From assembly GCA_963819885.1 (NCBI GenBank), contig CAWFXV010000004.1, positions 43,588 to 107,587 on the forward strand: a stretch of 64,000 nt of DNA. Direction: 5' to 3'. Below, piece after piece: positions 41,466 to 50,736 of the stretch. The position numbers were made by a program, and so were the translations under genes. Each line of letters starts with the position of its first letter. The stretch's first letter is position 1. The stretch is from JACVRX01 sp963819885. GTDB taxonomy: Bacteria; Actinomycetota; Actinomycetes; Jiangellales; Jiangellaceae. A model generated the notes under the pieces. That model had not been told where the DNA came from. It worked only from the letters and a program-made list of their open reading frames with translations, and did not search any database.

Positions 41466-42584
41466 GGCGTTGTCGAGGGCGATGGCGCAGTTCCATCATT
41501 CCCAGGCGGCTCGTTAGCAGCCGAGGCGTTGATGATCTCGTTGCCCATTGCCTCGGCCTGAGCTAGGTTGTTGGTGCCGTTCCCATAGGCAGCGAAGCCG
41601 CAGTCGAGCGCGCTGGTCTGGGTTTTCGCCTCGGGTGTATCCACTTCGACGGCGCCGCTTCGGTCGCTGACACTGGCCGCGGTGTCGAAGCATTTCGCGC
41701 CCTCGTCGTACAGCGCGCAGGCCTCCGCGACGAGCGTGTAGACCGGCTGCAGGCGTGCAGTCGGGGAGCCGATTCGAGCCAGCTCAGGACTGCATTCGCC
41801 AAGCGCGCTTCCGAGCGAGACCATTGCTTCCTGGGTGATAGTCATCTCCGCCACAAAGGGTTCGTCGATCTTCGCGCGCAAGTTGGTGATCGCGTCGAGC
41901 CATGCCAGCTCACCGAGTTCGACGAAGTTCTCGGGCGCGCTGATCTGGAAGTCGACGTCATACTCGCTGAAATCCATCCGGCCCGCATTGGCCCCCGTCC
42001 ACTCCCCGCGTAGCGGGTACGCCGGATCCGCATTCGCGACGTAGAGCTTCGGCCCGTCCTGGGTGCTGATGACCACAACCCGCGTGCCGTCGAGCTCTGT
42101 TTGTTCGACCTCCGTTTCCAACGGGCTCTCACTCGTCGTCAGCGCCTGCGCGAAGGAATCTAAGGAGAACCCCTCCAGTCAGACCGGAGGCCTCCTGCGG
42201 GCTAAGTTTGAGCCACCGATCGGCGCCAAGGCGCTGCATTTCCGGCGGTATACCCAGACTCGCCAGCGCCTCTTCATCTGCCTTGACGTAGGTGACCTCG
42301 CCGACCTTGGTGTACTCGAACTGTGCGCCCTCCAACGTCATAGTCCCACTGCTCGACCCGTCCTGGATGATCCGCAGATCGACCTCCGCCGACACTCCGT
42401 CAGTGACGCTGGTCCCTATCACGTGGACGCTCTTCGCCGCCCTAATCGCGGCGGCAGCCTCCTCCTGTACTTGGGCCGCGGACTTATCCTCCAGGCCATC
42501 GCTGGGCGTGCCATCCCCACAACCAGTCAGGGGGAGGGCGATCAGTGCCGCCACGACCGCGATGCTACGAGCTTCCCAGTTCAT
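41462..42584 (-). pseudogene. LppX/LprG-like lipoprotein gene split by a frameshift
   Basis: From ATG 42584, with GAGGGGGCGG just upstream, the protein starts with a lipoprotein signal (LIALPLTGCG). It continues as a typical actinobacterial LppX/LprAFG-like lipid-carrier domain (VHVIGTSVTDGVSAEVDLRI, GEVTYVKAD). At about 42174 the frame runs into a stop at 42129. The continuation FSLDSFAQALTTSESPLETE lies in another frame and stays open to 41462. That part finishes the domain and adds about 110 residues ending in a Pro/Ser/Thr tail. One inserted base in the run CTGACTGGAG explains it. Both halves keep good coding pattern, so the break is recent or a sequence error. Confidence 0.75.
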
Positions 42585-42945
42585 ACCGCCCCCTCGGTGC
42601 CTCATGCACCGCACCCGCCAATGATGCTCCCCGCCCGCCACGCGGGCACGGTGGGGCGCTCCGGGTCGACAACAAATCGGCCACGCGCCGACGCGTGACG
42701 CCGCGCGGGCCCTCGATCGCTCCGACATACGAATGAGGCGCTCCTTCCTCAACTCCCCGTCGCAGGTAAGAGCGCCCACTAGCGGTCTTGATACGACGAC
42801 GAGAGCGAATTGCGTCGGCGGCCGATGTTCTCCCCTGCCAGCAGCGGCAACGTACAGAACTTGCGCTAGTGGCTTCCTAGCCAATAGCGGGAGTTTGCCC
42901 CTCCCAGACGGTCCCTCGGCACCGACCTAACGAGAGGTCGACACC
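42585..42945. other. Intergenic space without supported gene
   Basis: Short frames exist on both strands but none has a ribosome site with a protein-like pattern. The start-proximal part must hold the promoter of the broken lipoprotein gene (minus strand) and the distal part that of the 51-residue gene (plus strand). No repeat was seen. Confidence 0.5.
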
Positions 42946-43101
42946 GTGGAATCCACCGTACCGAGCGGACATCACACCTGGGCGGAACTGCTGCGCTTAG
43001 TCGGCGCTGTGCGCCGGTTGGCGTTCGACGGCACCCTGCCCCCGTCGGAGGCGCTGGGCAGGATCCGGGACGCGTTCCGCGACCTTGACCGCCCCTGCTA
43101 G
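42946..43101 (+). CDS. 51-residue small protein
   Basis: GTG 42946 has a GAGAGG site 9 bases upstream, one of the better sites in this region. The frame encodes 51 residues with an amphipathic helical core (WAELLRLVGAVRRLAFDG, then EALGRIRDAFRDLD) and ends at TAG 43099-43101. No cysteine pair other than the last residue, and no membrane segment. No family recognised; the helical two-part design would suit a small DNA- or protein-binding partner (inference). Confidence 0.55.
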   Translation: MESTVPSGHHTWAELLRLVGAVRRLAFDGTLPPSEALGRIRDAFRDLDRPC

Positions 43102-43157
43102 TTCCAGAGGTGTGCCGCCGCGAGGCCACATGCATCACGGGGCTGACGGTGCGCCCG

Positions 43158-43574
43158 TCAGTTGCCCTTTTCCTGCTGTGTAGCGGTCAGGTCGAAGAAC
43201 CCGGTGAAGACCTGAGTCCCCTCGCCGAAGGTCTCGGTGGCGACGCACTGGATCGTCTCTTCGTGGCCGGTGCGGTTGCCCCAGTCCTTGGCCGTTGTGA
43301 AAAGCGGATCAACGTCTGTTGGCTCCGTCGTTAACTCGCCAAGGTAGAAGCGGCCATTGAGCGAGGTGACGAAGTACCTGACGCCCGTCAGCTGCCCCTG
43401 GATATCGACGTCCCACCCGGATGCACCGGAATCCGGTTTGATGATGCGTACCGTTACCGTGTCGTCGGCGCACTGAAACACCAGAGTCTCGGTGTTGTGC
43501 CCATTGCTCGGTGCCGCCCAACCCGTTACCCGAGGATCGAGTGGTCGTCGGCCCAAATCCGGGCCGGCGACCAC
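43158..43574 (-). CDS. Hypothetical protein, N-terminus uncertain
   Basis: The reliable part is about 110 residues with alternating beta-strand pattern (TETLVFQCADDTVTVRII, GQLTGVRYFVTSLNGRFYL, TIQCVATETF) and two cysteines, typical of a small secreted beta-sandwich. The first 20 residues from GTG 43574 look out of pattern. Another frame just upstream (about 43515-43640) reads more naturally, so an indel near 43520 is possible. No family recognised. Confidence 0.5.
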   Translation of the reverse strand: MVAGPDLGRRPLDPRVTGWAAPSNGHNTETLVFQCADDTVTVRIIKPDSGASGWDVDIQGQLTGVRYFVTSLNGRFYLGELTTEPTDVDPLFTTAKDWGNRTGHEETIQCVATETFGEGTQVFTGFFDLTATQQEKGN

Positions 43575-43720
43575 TCACCGCCGCCTTCGGAAACGACCGG
43601 CGAAACTGCCACATCGGCAACCGACTTGGCCGACATCCCCGAGACCCCGGCCTGAGCCGGCCGGCCGGCGTCGACGTGTCCGGCGCGGGCAACAGCACGC
43701 GCCCAGGCTAGGGGAACCGG

Positions 43721-44155
43721 TCACACGGGACGGCGGGCGACGACCTCGTCGTCCGCCCACTCGTCGCCTTCGATGAAACCGAGAGCGGCGTAGAGCGAGC
43801 GCGCCGCGAGGTTATCCGGCTGGTACGACAGCGCCGCTTCGTGGCAGTCGGGCTCGGCGGCGAACCGGTCCAGCATTACCTGGACCGCAGCGCGGCCGAC
43901 ACCCTGGCGCTGTGCGGTCGCATCGACGACCAACCCACCGATCCAACGGCTCTTCTCGGTGTCCTCAGCCCACATGACAAACCCCACAACCGCGCCGTCT
44001 CCGACGACCGCAAGTGGATTCCACTGGCCGCCGTAGTGGCACAAGCACAGGTAGTACGTGGCGGTCGCCACGAACCGCTGCTGGTCCGGGTGCGGAGTAA
44101 CCGCGGCGACATCGCGCCAGTTCGCGGCCGTCACGTCCACGAGCTCAATGTCCAT
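43721..44155 (-). CDS. GNAT-family N-acetyltransferase
   Basis: This 144-residue protein has the GNAT core: VVGFVMWAEDT in strands 3-4, the acetyl-CoA loop VVDATAQRQGVGRAAVQVML (Q/RxxGxG/A), and the C-terminal LSYQPDNLAARSLYAALGF block. The pattern resembles spermine/spermidine-type acetyltransferases; the acceptor is unknown. ATG 44155 is taken as start; a TTG three codons upstream is the only extension. The 238 bp to the next gene show no supported gene. Confidence 0.85.
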   Translation of the reverse strand: MDIELVDVTAANWRDVAAVTPHPDQQRFVATATYYLCLCHYGGQWNPLAVVGDGAVVGFVMWAEDTEKSRWIGGLVVDATAQRQGVGRAAVQVMLDRFAAEPDCHEAALSYQPDNLAARSLYAALGFIEGDEWADDEVVARRPV

Positions 44156-44393
44156 CCCGGCCAATCATGGCGGTAAGACAGCACCACGGGTCGGGTTGAC
44201 AGCACAAACACTGAACGTCAGCTCGATGGCGCTCACGAAGTGGCAGGAGGTCGCGCTTGTGCCATCGGGATGGGCGTACGTCTGCGGATGTATGCCGTCT
44301 TCGGAAGTGTCATCTTGGGGCTGACGACTCCGCGTGGCCTGGTTCGTACGGTCTCAATCACTCAGTAGATAGGTCCGTAGTTGAGGAGTGATC

Positions 44394-45293
44394 ATGGCCG
44401 CCATCTCTGTTCAGGGTTTGACCAAGCGGTTCGGCAGTGTCACCGCTGTGGATGACCTTAGTTTCGACGTGCCGCCCGGCACGATCACCGGTTTCATCGG
44501 GCCGAACGGTGCCGGCAAGACCACCACGCTGCGGATGGTGCTCGGTCTGGTCCGGCCGACTGCGGGCATCGCATTGGTCGATGGTGTCCCGTACGTGAGC
44601 CTGGATCGGCCGGCGCATCATGTGGGTGCCGTGCTGGAGGCGTCCGGCTTCCATCCGGGACGCACGGCCCGCGATCATCTTCGGGTGCTCGCCGGCCGGG
44701 GCGGCGTTCCCGTGGGTCGCGTGGACGACGCGCTGGCGGAGGTGGATCTCGCCGGCGCGGCACGGCGGCGGGTTGGCGGGTTCTCGCTGGGCATGAAGCA
44801 GCGTCTGGCGCTGGCTGGCGCGCTTTTGGGAGATCCGGGAATCCTGGTTCTTGACGAACCGACGAATGGCCTGGACCCGGCGGGCGTGCATTGGCTGCGG
44901 AGTTTCCTCCGCGGGCGAGTCGACGGGGGCTGCACGGTTCTGGTGTCCAGCCATCTGCTGGCTGAGCTGGCGTTGTCGGCGGACTCGGTTGTCATCATCA
45001 AGGGCGGGCGGCTGGTCACCCAGGGTTCGGTCGCCGAGCTGGTTGCCAGCGGTACGGCCGCGGTCCGGGTGCGGACGCCTCAGGCGGAGCAGCTGCGCGC
45101 GGCGCTCACCGCGCGCGGTGTCCCGTCCGACCTGGATGGTCCGGACCAGGTCGTCGCCTACGGGGTTGGCACCGAGGTGGTCGGGCAGGCGGTCGCCGAG
45201 GCCGGTGTCGTGGTGTACGAGATGAGCGCGCAGCGTCCAGATCTCGAGGACGCCTTTCTCACGCTCACCGCCGAACAGGGGAGTGCATCATGA
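44394..45293 (+). CDS. ABC transporter ATP-binding protein (ABC-2 exporter type)
   Basis: This 299-residue ATPase has Walker A GPNGAGKTTT, the signature FSLGMKQRLALA and Walker B ILVLDEPTNGLDPAG, with the H-loop in VSSHLLAEL. A C-terminal extension of about 80 residues is typical of drug/bacteriocin exporter ATPases (BcrA/CcmA-like). ATG 44394 has GAGGAG 5 bases upstream. It overlaps the first permease gene by four bases. Probably pairs with both permeases downstream. Confidence 0.92.
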   Translation: MAAISVQGLTKRFGSVTAVDDLSFDVPPGTITGFIGPNGAGKTTTLRMVLGLVRPTAGIALVDGVPYVSLDRPAHHVGAVLEASGFHPGRTARDHLRVLAGRGGVPVGRVDDALAEVDLAGAARRRVGGFSLGMKQRLALAGALLGDPGILVLDEPTNGLDPAGVHWLRSFLRGRVDGGCTVLVSSHLLAELALSADSVVIIKGGRLVTQGSVAELVASGTAAVRVRTPQAEQLRAALTARGVPSDLDGPDQVVAYGVGTEVVGQAVAEAGVVVYEMSAQRPDLEDAFLTLTAEQGSAS

Positions 45294-46027
45294 CCGCGCT
45301 TGTTCGCGCCGAACTTCGGCAATTGCGCCGCACGCGAGCCACGTGGGCACTGCTCGCCGTGGCGCTGTTCCTGTGCGTCGCCGTGGCGACGATGGTCCTG
45401 GCCGAAGTCGGCGGCATCGACGCGCCGCCCCGTGGCTCGACCGCATTGCGAGACATGCTGCTCGGCGTCTCGGGTGCCGGCATGCTTCCGGTTCTTCTGC
45501 TGGGTGTACTCGTGGTCACTGGCGAGTTCCACCACCGGACCGCGACCCCCGCCTTCCTCGTCGTGCCCGATCGACGCCGGCTAATTGCGGCGAAGGCTGT
45601 CGCCTGCGCGATCCTCGCACCAGTCATCGCCATCCCGCTCATGGCTGTTCCTCTGACGATCGGGGTTCTGTCCGGTGCCATCGACCTGTCGTTCGACGAT
45701 GGGTTCTTGCGGTTGCTGGGCGCGTCGCCGCTGATGTTCGCCTGCTGGGCGTTGTTGGGGGTGGCCATCGGCACGGTAGTGCGCAATCAGACTGTCGCGG
45801 TCGTAATACCCCTGCTCTGGTTCGGCGTGGTCGAGACGCTCGTACCTGCTTACCCCGCGCTGCTGTGGCTGCACCCGTGGCTTCCCGGCGCGCTCACCGG
45901 CGCCATCGGCGGTGGCGACTCGCCCGGCGTGCTGCCCGCGTGGGCCGCCCTGGCAGCGTTCCTGGCCTACACACTCGTCCTGCTGCTGGCCGGCTCAAGC
46001 CGGATCGTGCGCTTGGACGTGACCTGA
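45290..46027 (+). CDS. ABC-2 type permease, first
   Basis: This 245-residue protein has about six membrane helices. Its cytoplasmic N terminus (ALVRAELRQLRRTRATWALL) and first loop with TGEFHHRTATPAFLVVPDRR match the ABC-2 permease pattern (EfxxgTa...P.R). ATGA overlap with the ATPase stop implies coupling. One base separates its stop from the next permease ATG. Confidence 0.85.
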   Translation: MTALVRAELRQLRRTRATWALLAVALFLCVAVATMVLAEVGGIDAPPRGSTALRDMLLGVSGAGMLPVLLLGVLVVTGEFHHRTATPAFLVVPDRRRLIAAKAVACAILAPVIAIPLMAVPLTIGVLSGAIDLSFDDGFLRLLGASPLMFACWALLGVAIGTVVRNQTVAVVIPLLWFGVVETLVPAYPALLWLHPWLPGALTGAIGGGDSPGVLPAWAALAAFLAYTLVLLLAGSSRIVRLDVT

Positions 46028-46028
46028 C

Positions 46029-46790
46029 ATGTCGAATCGAGCCGGGGTCTCCCTGTCCAGCCTGATCCAGACCGAGCTGCTCGCCCTGCGGACGATCCGC
46101 ACGTTGTGGATCCTCGCGGCGCTGACCGTCCTGGTGACGCTGGTATTGGCCCTCACCCCCGTCATTGACTCGGGCAAGCACGGGGCTGCGTCGATCGGAA
46201 CGTCCGCGGCAATGCTGGCGGTGCTCGAGGCCATCGCCAAGGGAAACGTCGTCGTGCTGTTGCTCGGCGTGTTGACGGTGACCTCGGAGTTCCGGCACGG
46301 GATGGCCACGGTGACCTTCCTGCAGACGCCACGGCGTCTGCGGGTGCTCGCGGCCAAGGCCGTGGCAGTCATCGTCGTTGGGTCGGCGCTCGCGGTTGTG
46401 AACCTCGCGGTGGCGTTGGCTGTCGGCCTGCCTACTGGCGCGGTGCAGCTGTCGATGCTCAATGGCGACGTCCGGCTACACGTGCTGGGTCTGGTGCTGG
46501 CGTACCCCGCGTACGGAGCGCTCGGTGTGGGAGTCGGAGCTCTGCTCATCTATCAGCCGGTAGCTGTCGTACTGCCGCTTGCCTGGCTGCTGGTCGAGCA
46601 CGGACTCGCCGACAACCTGCCGCGGACGGTGCGGCCGTGGTCGCTGAGTGCCGTCACGTCCGCGCTGGCCAACGCCGGGAACGTCGAGGCAGTGCTGCCG
46701 GTCCTGGCGGGCGGGCTGGCACTGCTCGGCTATGCCGCACTCCTGCTGTCACTGGGCGCGGCCCGCGTGCTGCGCCGCGACATCACCTGA
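46029..46790 (+). CDS. ABC-2 type permease, second
   Basis: This 253-residue protein is a distant paralogue of the preceding permease with the same layout: N-terminal LIQTELLALRTIRTLWIL, first loop TSEFRHGMATVTFLQTPRR, and about six helices. The two probably form a heterodimeric channel with two copies of the ATPase (inference from family practice). It is followed after 13 bp by the beta-lactamase-fold lipoprotein gene. Confidence 0.85.
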   Translation: MSNRAGVSLSSLIQTELLALRTIRTLWILAALTVLVTLVLALTPVIDSGKHGAASIGTSAAMLAVLEAIAKGNVVVLLLGVLTVTSEFRHGMATVTFLQTPRRLRVLAAKAVAVIVVGSALAVVNLAVALAVGLPTGAVQLSMLNGDVRLHVLGLVLAYPAYGALGVGVGALLIYQPVAVVLPLAWLLVEHGLADNLPRTVRPWSLSAVTSALANAGNVEAVLPVLAGGLALLGYAALLLSLGAARVLRRDIT

Positions 46791-46803
46791 ACTCCGAGAG
46801 GAC

Positions 46804-47952
46804 ATGAACAGCATGCATTCTCGACCGCGCCGATTGGCAGCCAGGCTGTCGGCATTCGCGCTCATCTTGGCCACCGCCGGTTGCGCCCAGTCCGCCATGT
46901 CCGTGGGTGGCACACCGGACGAGCAGGTCCAGCAGCTGCTTGACCATTGGCGCCAACGCGCCGACGTCCCGGCGGTGACGCTCGCGGTGGATGGTCCTGG
47001 GCGCAGCCGGTTTGTCACCGCCAGCGGCACGGAGGAGCGGGACGGCAATACGCCGGCGACGGCCGATGCGCAGTTCCGGGTGGCCAGCATCACCAAGCTG
47101 TTCGTCGCCACTGTGGTGCTCCAACTGGTCGAGGAGGGCCAACTCGGCCTCGACGACCCGGTGGCCGCGTACATCCCGGACTTCCGCCATGCCCGCGGTG
47201 TCACGATCCAACAGCTGCTCAACCACACCAGCGGGATCCCGGACTTCACCCGCACGGAACATTTCCACGAAGGTCTGCTCGAACACCGAGACCGCGCGTG
47301 GAGCACAGACGAGTTGCTCGGGTTGGTCGCAGACGTCCGGCGGGATTTCGTGCCCGGCACCGATTACCTGTACTGCAACACCGGCTACCTCCTGCTCGGC
47401 CAGGTCATCGACACCGTTACCGGGTCGACCTGGGCGGCCGAGATTCGGCGGCGGATCCTAAACCCGCTGCGGCTCCGGCACACCTATGTCGCAGGAGCCG
47501 AGCCGGTAGCCGGAGGCGTATTGCCGGGCTACGCAGATGCTGACATGGACGGCGACGTTGAAAACGTCGACGCCGGAGGCCCATGGCCGTCACTGGAATC
47601 GGCCGAGGGCCCGGCCGGTGCGATCGTCTCCACCGCAGGGGATCTCGCTGTTTTCGCTGACGCCCTGTTCCGCGGCAGGCTGCTCCATCCTGACACTCTG
47701 CAGCAGATGGTCGCCAACGGTCCGCACCACCCGCGTAACGCCAACTACGGACTCGGCGTAGAGATCTCACGTCCGGACTACCGGCTGACCGTCTGGGGCC
47801 ACGGCGGATTCACCCTGGGCTTCAAGTCCGCCCTTTGGTACGTGCCCGAGGACGACGTCGTCGTGGTGGTCCTTGCCAACGACGCCGGGGCCAACGCCGC
47901 CGACCTGGCTGAGCTCGTCGTCCGGGCCGAACTGGCGCGGCGTGACGCCTGA
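46804..47952 (+). CDS. Beta-lactamase-fold serine hydrolase, predicted lipoprotein
   Basis: This 382-residue protein has a lipobox (LILATAGC, Cys about residue 25) and a class C beta-lactamase/DD-peptidase domain. VASITKLF holds the nucleophile (SxxK), YCNTGYLLLG the YxN motif, and WGHGGFTLG the HxG motif. Such lipoproteins may be D,D-peptidases, esterases or peptidases at the outer membrane face; the substrate is unknown. GAGAGG lies 5 bases before ATG 46804. It is the last gene of the exporter operon, converging with the two-component genes. Confidence 0.88.
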   Translation: MNSMHSRPRRLAARLSAFALILATAGCAQSAMSVGGTPDEQVQQLLDHWRQRADVPAVTLAVDGPGRSRFVTASGTEERDGNTPATADAQFRVASITKLFVATVVLQLVEEGQLGLDDPVAAYIPDFRHARGVTIQQLLNHTSGIPDFTRTEHFHEGLLEHRDRAWSTDELLGLVADVRRDFVPGTDYLYCNTGYLLLGQVIDTVTGSTWAAEIRRRILNPLRLRHTYVAGAEPVAGGVLPGYADADMDGDVENVDAGGPWPSLESAEGPAGAIVSTAGDLAVFADALFRGRLLHPDTLQQMVANGPHHPRNANYGLGVEISRPDYRLTVWGHGGFTLGFKSALWYVPEDDVVVVVLANDAGANAADLAELVVRAELARRDA

Positions 47953-47965
47953 GCAGGCCGCGAAT

Positions 47966-48634
47966 TCATGTAATGCCGGGACGAACCAACCCGGTCTCGT
48001 ACGCCAGCACTACGAGCTGCGCACGGTCACGCGCGTCCAGCTTCGCGAGAATGCGGGCTATGTGCGTCTTGGCTGTGGCATGACTGACCACGAGCTGCTC
48101 AGCGATCTCGGCGTTGGACAAGCCGCGACCGACCAATCCCAGCACTTCGGTCTCCCGCGCGGTCAGACGGCGGATGGCCGGGTGCTGCTGAGCCTCCCGG
48201 TCCGGCGGCCGACTGGCGAACTCGGCAATCAGCCGTCGGGTCACAGCGGGGTCGAGCAGGGCGTCACCGGCCGCTACCACCCGGACCGCATCGAACACCT
48301 GCTCTGGCGACGCGTCCTTCAGCAGGAACCCGCTCGCGCCAGCGCGCAGCGCACCGTACACGTACTCGTCAGCGTCGAAGGTAGTCAGCACCACCACGTT
48401 CACCGTGGCCGTCGCTGGGTCCGAGGCGATACGGCGGGTCGCCTCGATGCCGTCGATGACCGGCATCCGGATGTCCATGAGCAGCACGTCGGGTCGCTCC
48501 CGACGGGCCAGCTCGACCGCAGCCCTGCCGTCGGCCGCCTCGCCGATCAGCGTGAGGTCGTCGGCCAGGTCGAGCATGGCCCGGATCCCCGCTCGCACCA
48601 GCGGTTGGTCGTCCGCGACGGCGACCCGGATCAC
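47966..48634 (-). CDS. NarL/LuxR-type response regulator
   Basis: This 222-residue protein has a receiver domain at about 1-120: VAVADDQPLV with the acidic pair, phospho-acceptor Asp in VLLMDIRMPVIDG, and the conserved Thr and Lys in VLTTFD and FLLKD. A LuxR helix-turn-helix follows at about 155-218 (LTARETEVLGLVGRGLSNAE). It overlaps its cognate kinase gene by four bases. Its DNA targets are probably the neighbouring exporter or DUF418 genes (inference). Confidence 0.92.
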   Translation of the reverse strand: MIRVAVADDQPLVRAGIRAMLDLADDLTLIGEAADGRAAVELARRERPDVLLMDIRMPVIDGIEATRRIASDPATATVNVVVLTTFDADEYVYGALRAGASGFLLKDASPEQVFDAVRVVAAGDALLDPAVTRRLIAEFASRPPDREAQQHPAIRRLTARETEVLGLVGRGLSNAEIAEQLVVSHATAKTHIARILAKLDARDRAQLVVLAYETGLVRPGIT

Positions 48635-49851
48635 TGGTCCACCATCGCGTACGGCAGACGCGCGGCGACCCGCCAGCCGCCTTCGGGCCGAGGCCCGGCA
48701 ACGAGCTCGCCGCCGTAGAGCGCAGCACGCTCACGCATGCCGATCGTGCCGTGCCCGCCGGGCGTGGGAGCGGCAGCACGGGCCGCCGTCCGGGTGGCGC
48801 CGTCGTCGGTGACTTCGAGCACGACCTCACCATCGCCAATTGTCACCAGTACGCGGGCTTGTGTGGGCGACGCGTGTCGGACCACGTTCGTGAGCGCCTC
48901 CTGAACGATCCGGTACGCCGCCAGCGAGACACCGTCCGGGACGCTCGCCAGGTCTCCTTCGGTGTGCACCTCGACGGTCACCCCAGCCGCCGCCACTTCC
49001 GCGACCAGCTGGTGCACGTCCGGAAGTCCCGGTGCCGGGTCCAACGCCGGTCCGACCTCGTCGGTGTCGCGCAGCACCGTGACGAGTCGTCGCATCTCGG
49101 CCAGTGCGTCGCGGCTCGACCGCTCGACGACCTCCAGTGCCCGCCGCACCGCGGCCGGGTCCTGGTCGGCCGCGAGCCGGCCACTGCCGGCGTGCATCGC
49201 GATCACGCTCATACTGTGCGCCACCACGTCGTGCAGTTCGCGGGCAATCCGCACCCGTTCGGCGGTAACGGCGAGCCGGGCCAGCTCGGTGCGGGCCTGG
49301 TCCAGCTCCATTGCGCGCCGCGCGTGCGCGGCCGCCGCATCCCGCCACTGGCGCGTGACATCGCCGAGGAACCACGCGCCGAACAGAATGGCGGCATACA
49401 GCACCCACGTGGCGAGCCCGGTCGATCCCGCCAGCAGCAGGACCGCCAGCGCCGCCTCGACCACACCCAGCAGGGTCAGGCCAGGTCGCCGCGACAGCCG
49501 CGACCCCACCGTGTACAGCGTGACCAACACCGCCGGACCCAGCGCGTAAACCGGCAGGCCGAGCGCCACGTACCCAACCGCCGTGATGAGCTGCACCGCC
49601 ACCACCGCCCGAAGCGCCACCCGGCGGAACGTGACCGCTGCGCCGTAAACACCCGCGATAAGCACCGCGGCCACCTGAGCGGGCGTCGACAGACGGCCGT
49701 AGAACTCAACGGTCAGAATCACGGCCGCATACGCGGCAACCACGCCCAGCGCGACATCGAGCGCCCAACTGCGCGCCGAGCTGTGCATCACACGTCGCCA
49801 CCCCCGACGAAAAGCCGAAACCATCCCCCTGTTCACGCGCAGGTCCGCCAT
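48631..49851 (-). CDS. DesK/NarX-type sensor histidine kinase
   Basis: This 406-residue protein has five or six membrane helices in residues about 28-185 and no extracytoplasmic sensor domain. A HisKA_3 dimerisation domain carries the phospho-His in RELHDVVAHSMSV, and the HATPase_c domain starts near LAAYRIVQEALTNVVRHA. GTIGMRERAALYGGEL is its late signature. ATG 49851 has GAGGTGG 8 bases upstream; the frame extends further without similarity. Intramembrane-sensing kinases of this form often detect envelope damage or antibiotics. Confidence 0.9.
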   Translation of the reverse strand: MADLRVNRGMVSAFRRGWRRVMHSSARSWALDVALGVVAAYAAVILTVEFYGRLSTPAQVAAVLIAGVYGAAVTFRRVALRAVVAVQLITAVGYVALGLPVYALGPAVLVTLYTVGSRLSRRPGLTLLGVVEAALAVLLLAGSTGLATWVLYAAILFGAWFLGDVTRQWRDAAAAHARRAMELDQARTELARLAVTAERVRIARELHDVVAHSMSVIAMHAGSGRLAADQDPAAVRRALEVVERSSRDALAEMRRLVTVLRDTDEVGPALDPAPGLPDVHQLVAEVAAAGVTVEVHTEGDLASVPDGVSLAAYRIVQEALTNVVRHASPTQARVLVTIGDGEVVLEVTDDGATRTAARAAAPTPGGHGTIGMRERAALYGGELVAGPRPEGGWRVAARLPYAMVDQ

Positions 49852-50076
49852 CGGCCGCACCACCTCAGAACAGATGATGATGCGTCCCCGCTCGCTGCGG
49901 TACTTACCAAGGTGAACGGCATTGCCGTTTCCACGACCGCCGCCGGCCGGTAGCGCCCGCGCACCGATCGAGACCATGAGCGGCAGGACGCGGCGTCTTC
50001 CGGCCACATCGAAGCCGAGCGAGTGGGAGCCAACGGTCAGGGCCTGGTGCGCGACGGCGTTCGAACGCCCGCGGTT

Positions 50077-50736
50077 TCAGCTGTCTCCGGGTTCGATGAG
50101 CCCGGTTTCGTAGGCGAGGACGACGGCTTGAGCCCGGTCGCGGAGGCCGAGTTTGGCGAACAGGTGGGTGAGGTGGGTCTTAACGGTGGATTCGCCAAGG
50201 AACAGGTTGCCGGCGATCTGCTGGTTGGAGTGGCCGCGAGCGACCAGGCGGAGCACGTCGAGTTCGCGGTCGGTGAGCGAGTCGAGAGACGTCGGGGTGT
50301 GGGCGCCGGGCCGGGGCCGACGTAGGTATTGCTCGACCAGTCGTCGGGTGATTGCCGGTGCGAGCAGGGTGTCCCCGGCGGCCACCACCCGGACCGCGTC
50401 GGCAAGTTGCTCGGGGCGGACGTCTTTGAGCAGGAAGCCGCTGGCGCCGGCGCGTAGTGCGTCGTAGACGTATTCGTCGAGGTCGAAGGTGGTGAGCATG
50501 AGCACCCGCGGCGGGTCAGTGTCGGTAAGGAGCCGACGGGTCGCCTCCAGCCCGTCCAGGGCCGGCATCCGGATGTCCATCAACACCACGTCGGGTCGCA
50601 GGGCCCGCGCCCGTTCCAGCGCCTCGACGCCGTCCGCGGCCTCACCAACCACCTCAATATCGGATTGCGCATCCAGGATGAGCCGGAACCCGCCGCGGAC
50701 CAGGGCCTGGTCGTCGGCGACCAGCACCCGAATCAT
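50077..50736 (-). CDS. NarL/LuxR-type response regulator, paralogue
   Basis: This 219-residue protein has a receiver domain with VADDQALVRGG, the phospho-acceptor Asp in VVLMDIRMPALDG, LTTFDLDEYVYD and FLLKD. A LuxR helix-turn-helix follows at about 150-212 (LTDRELDVLRLVARGHSNQQ). It is strongly similar to the regulator at 47966-48634. It overlaps its kinase gene by four bases. The 225-bp space to the upstream kinase of the first pair holds no supported gene. Confidence 0.92.
   Translation of the reverse strand: MIRVLVADDQALVRGGFRLILDAQSDIEVVGEAADGVEALERARALRPDVVLMDIRMPALDGLEATRRLLTDTDPPRVLMLTTFDLDEYVYDALRAGASGFLLKDVRPEQLADAVRVVAAGDTLLAPAITRRLVEQYLRRPRPGAHTPTSLDSLTDRELDVLRLVARGHSNQQIAGNLFLGESTVKTHLTHLFAKLGLRDRAQAVVLAYETGLIEPGDS

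Noticed and set aside
42585..42945. Short frames as genes in the gap after the lipoprotein
   Set aside because: No ribosome sites, low-complexity composition and no conserved pattern.
44166..44393. Sigma-70-type promoter for the exporter operon at TTGACA (about 44198)
   Set aside because: A good -35-like hexamer but no acceptable -10 at 16-18 bp, so not listed as a feature.
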